Of a stretch of DNA of 6,007 nt, positions 5,664 through 6,007 are shown piece after piece (the stretch's first letter is position 1; the number at the start of each line of letters is the position of its first letter). The notes under the pieces are model-generated. The model was not told where the DNA came from. It made no database searches and worked only from the letters and a program-made list of their open reading frames with translations. The DNA comes from Actinocrinis sp046724665 (GTDB lineage Bacteria; Actinomycetota; Actinomycetes; Streptomycetales; Catenulisporaceae), in the NCBI GenBank assembly GCA_046724665.1, contig JBKOWZ010000312.1, forward strand, positions 1 through 6,007, written 5' to 3'. A program made the translations under genes and the position numbers.

Positions 5664-5889
5664 TCAGCTCGGCAGCAGCTCCAAGCCATCGCAATGGCGG
5701 AGCTTCACGGCATGGAAGTGTCGGTGGTCGAGGCTGGCGATCTTGGTGATGTTCATGCGTTCGACCATGACTGGCGCGGGTACGAGCAGCGGCGGTCGCG
5801 ATAGCGATCATGAGTGTGGCACTAGCGGCATGATGCTTGTCGTCGCGGTCGAAGGCCGCATATAGCGGTCCGGTGTCCCAGAGCATCAC
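5664..5889 (-). pseudogene. Broken PIN-domain toxin (VapC-type) remnant
   Basis: Intact relatives are about 130-aa Mg-dependent ribonucleases that cleave RNA when released from their antitoxin. The minus strand reads MLWDTGPLYAAFDRDDKHH from ATG 5886 (or GTG 5889), a clear PIN N-terminus with the first catalytic Asp (Asp4) and the DRDDKHHAA helix. Near base 5799 one extra base shifts the frame. The next frame continues with RPPLLVPAPVMVE (5798-5760), matching the second PIN strand and its acidic Glu. It then jumps directly to RMNITKIASLDHRHF and KLRHCDGLELLPS, the family's C-terminal end, stopping at TGA 5664-5666. Roughly 60 residues between VMVE and RMN are missing, including the central Asp of the active site. 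With a frameshift and this deletion it should not make an active toxin. The missing length is estimated from family knowledge; the frameshift alone could be a sequencing error, the deletion is less likely to be. Confidence 0.85.
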
Positions 5890-6007
5890 CGGTGAGGAGG
5901 CCCGTCGGTCGGGTGTTCGTTGAACAGCAGCTCATCTGCATGCTCGGAGACGTCGCTACGCCCGCTGGCGAACGCGCCGATGTTCCTGTTCTCCACCACC
6001 TTCTTCC
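5886..6007 (-). CDS. Partial ORF, probable antitoxin C-terminus (truncated at window end)
   Basis: The minus strand is open from the window edge to TGA 5886-5888, which shares one base with the toxin ATG (TGATG) and three with the alternative GTG. Such overlap is the usual arrangement of antitoxin then toxin. The readable end is AFASGRSDVSEHADELLFNE followed by HPTDGPPHR. I do not recognise the family; the antitoxin call rests on position and overlap. Only the part at 5886-5975 (29 residues) looks native. The codons above 5975 are antisense of the permease 2 repeat, so the N-terminus is either missing or replaced. Not expected to be functional as it stands. Confidence 0.45.
   Translation of the reverse strand, partial: KKVVENRNIGAFASGRSDVSEHADELLFNEHPTDGPPHR
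5976..6007 (+). repeat. 32-bp exact direct repeat, copy 2 (window end)
   Basis: Identical to 5183-5214 and running up to the last base, so the true repeat may be longer. The upstream sequence does not encode a permease. It lies 793 bases downstream of copy 1 and joins directly onto the antitoxin-like ORF. Confidence 0.95.

Noticed and set aside
5448..5804. Plus-strand small open frames (5448-5804 and 5465-5749) as genes
   Set aside because: They run across and antisense to the vapC remnant, show no recognisable domain and have no ribosome binding site of note.

Overview
The window is GC-rich DNA with strong G/C third-position bias, GTG starts and genes without a Shine-Dalgarno sequence. This points to an actinobacterium. 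The SURF1-like and MscL proteins would fit the Pseudonocardiales, but the lineage below class level is a guess. Most of the window is ordinary chromosome; the last ~500 bases are a decayed accessory patch.

Layout. (1) 148-1137 (+): a cytosolic protein of about 329 aa that I do not recognise with certainty, loosely like DUF1444/YtpQ. (2) 1093-1968 (-): a SURF1-family protein of the inner membrane, convergent with gene 1 and overlapping its end by 45 bp. (3) A 150-bp divergent promoter region (1969-2118) with an 11-bp tandem repeat and a small palindrome. (4) 2119-2517 (+): MscL, the large-conductance mechanosensitive channel, followed by a strong GC hairpin (2546-2588). (5) 2634-5411 (+): a three-gene ABC-2 exporter cassette: a NodI/DrrA-type ATPase and two different NodJ-like permeases. 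Substrate-specific genes are absent, so the cargo is unknown. Between the two permeases sits a purine-rich spacer carrying a 17-codon Arg/Lys-rich ORF whose stop overlaps the next start (ATGA).

(6) 5412-6007: no intact gene. On the minus strand there is a broken PIN-domain toxin (VapC type), with its N-terminus, a frameshift, a large internal deletion and its C-terminus all recognisable. It is preceded by the overlapping tail of what is probably its antitoxin. The antitoxin frame runs into the last 32 bases of the window, which are an exact copy of an internal piece of permease 2 located 793 bp upstream. This is either a rearrangement or duplication junction, or an assembly artefact at a contig end.

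Functionally, SURF1 serves cytochrome c oxidase assembly, MscL is an osmotic safety valve, and the ATPase plus two permeases should form one heteromeric exporter. I see no clearly new system. The points most worth a second look are the toxin-antitoxin remnant, the 32-bp terminal repeat, the coupled mini-ORF and the paired leaderless starts.
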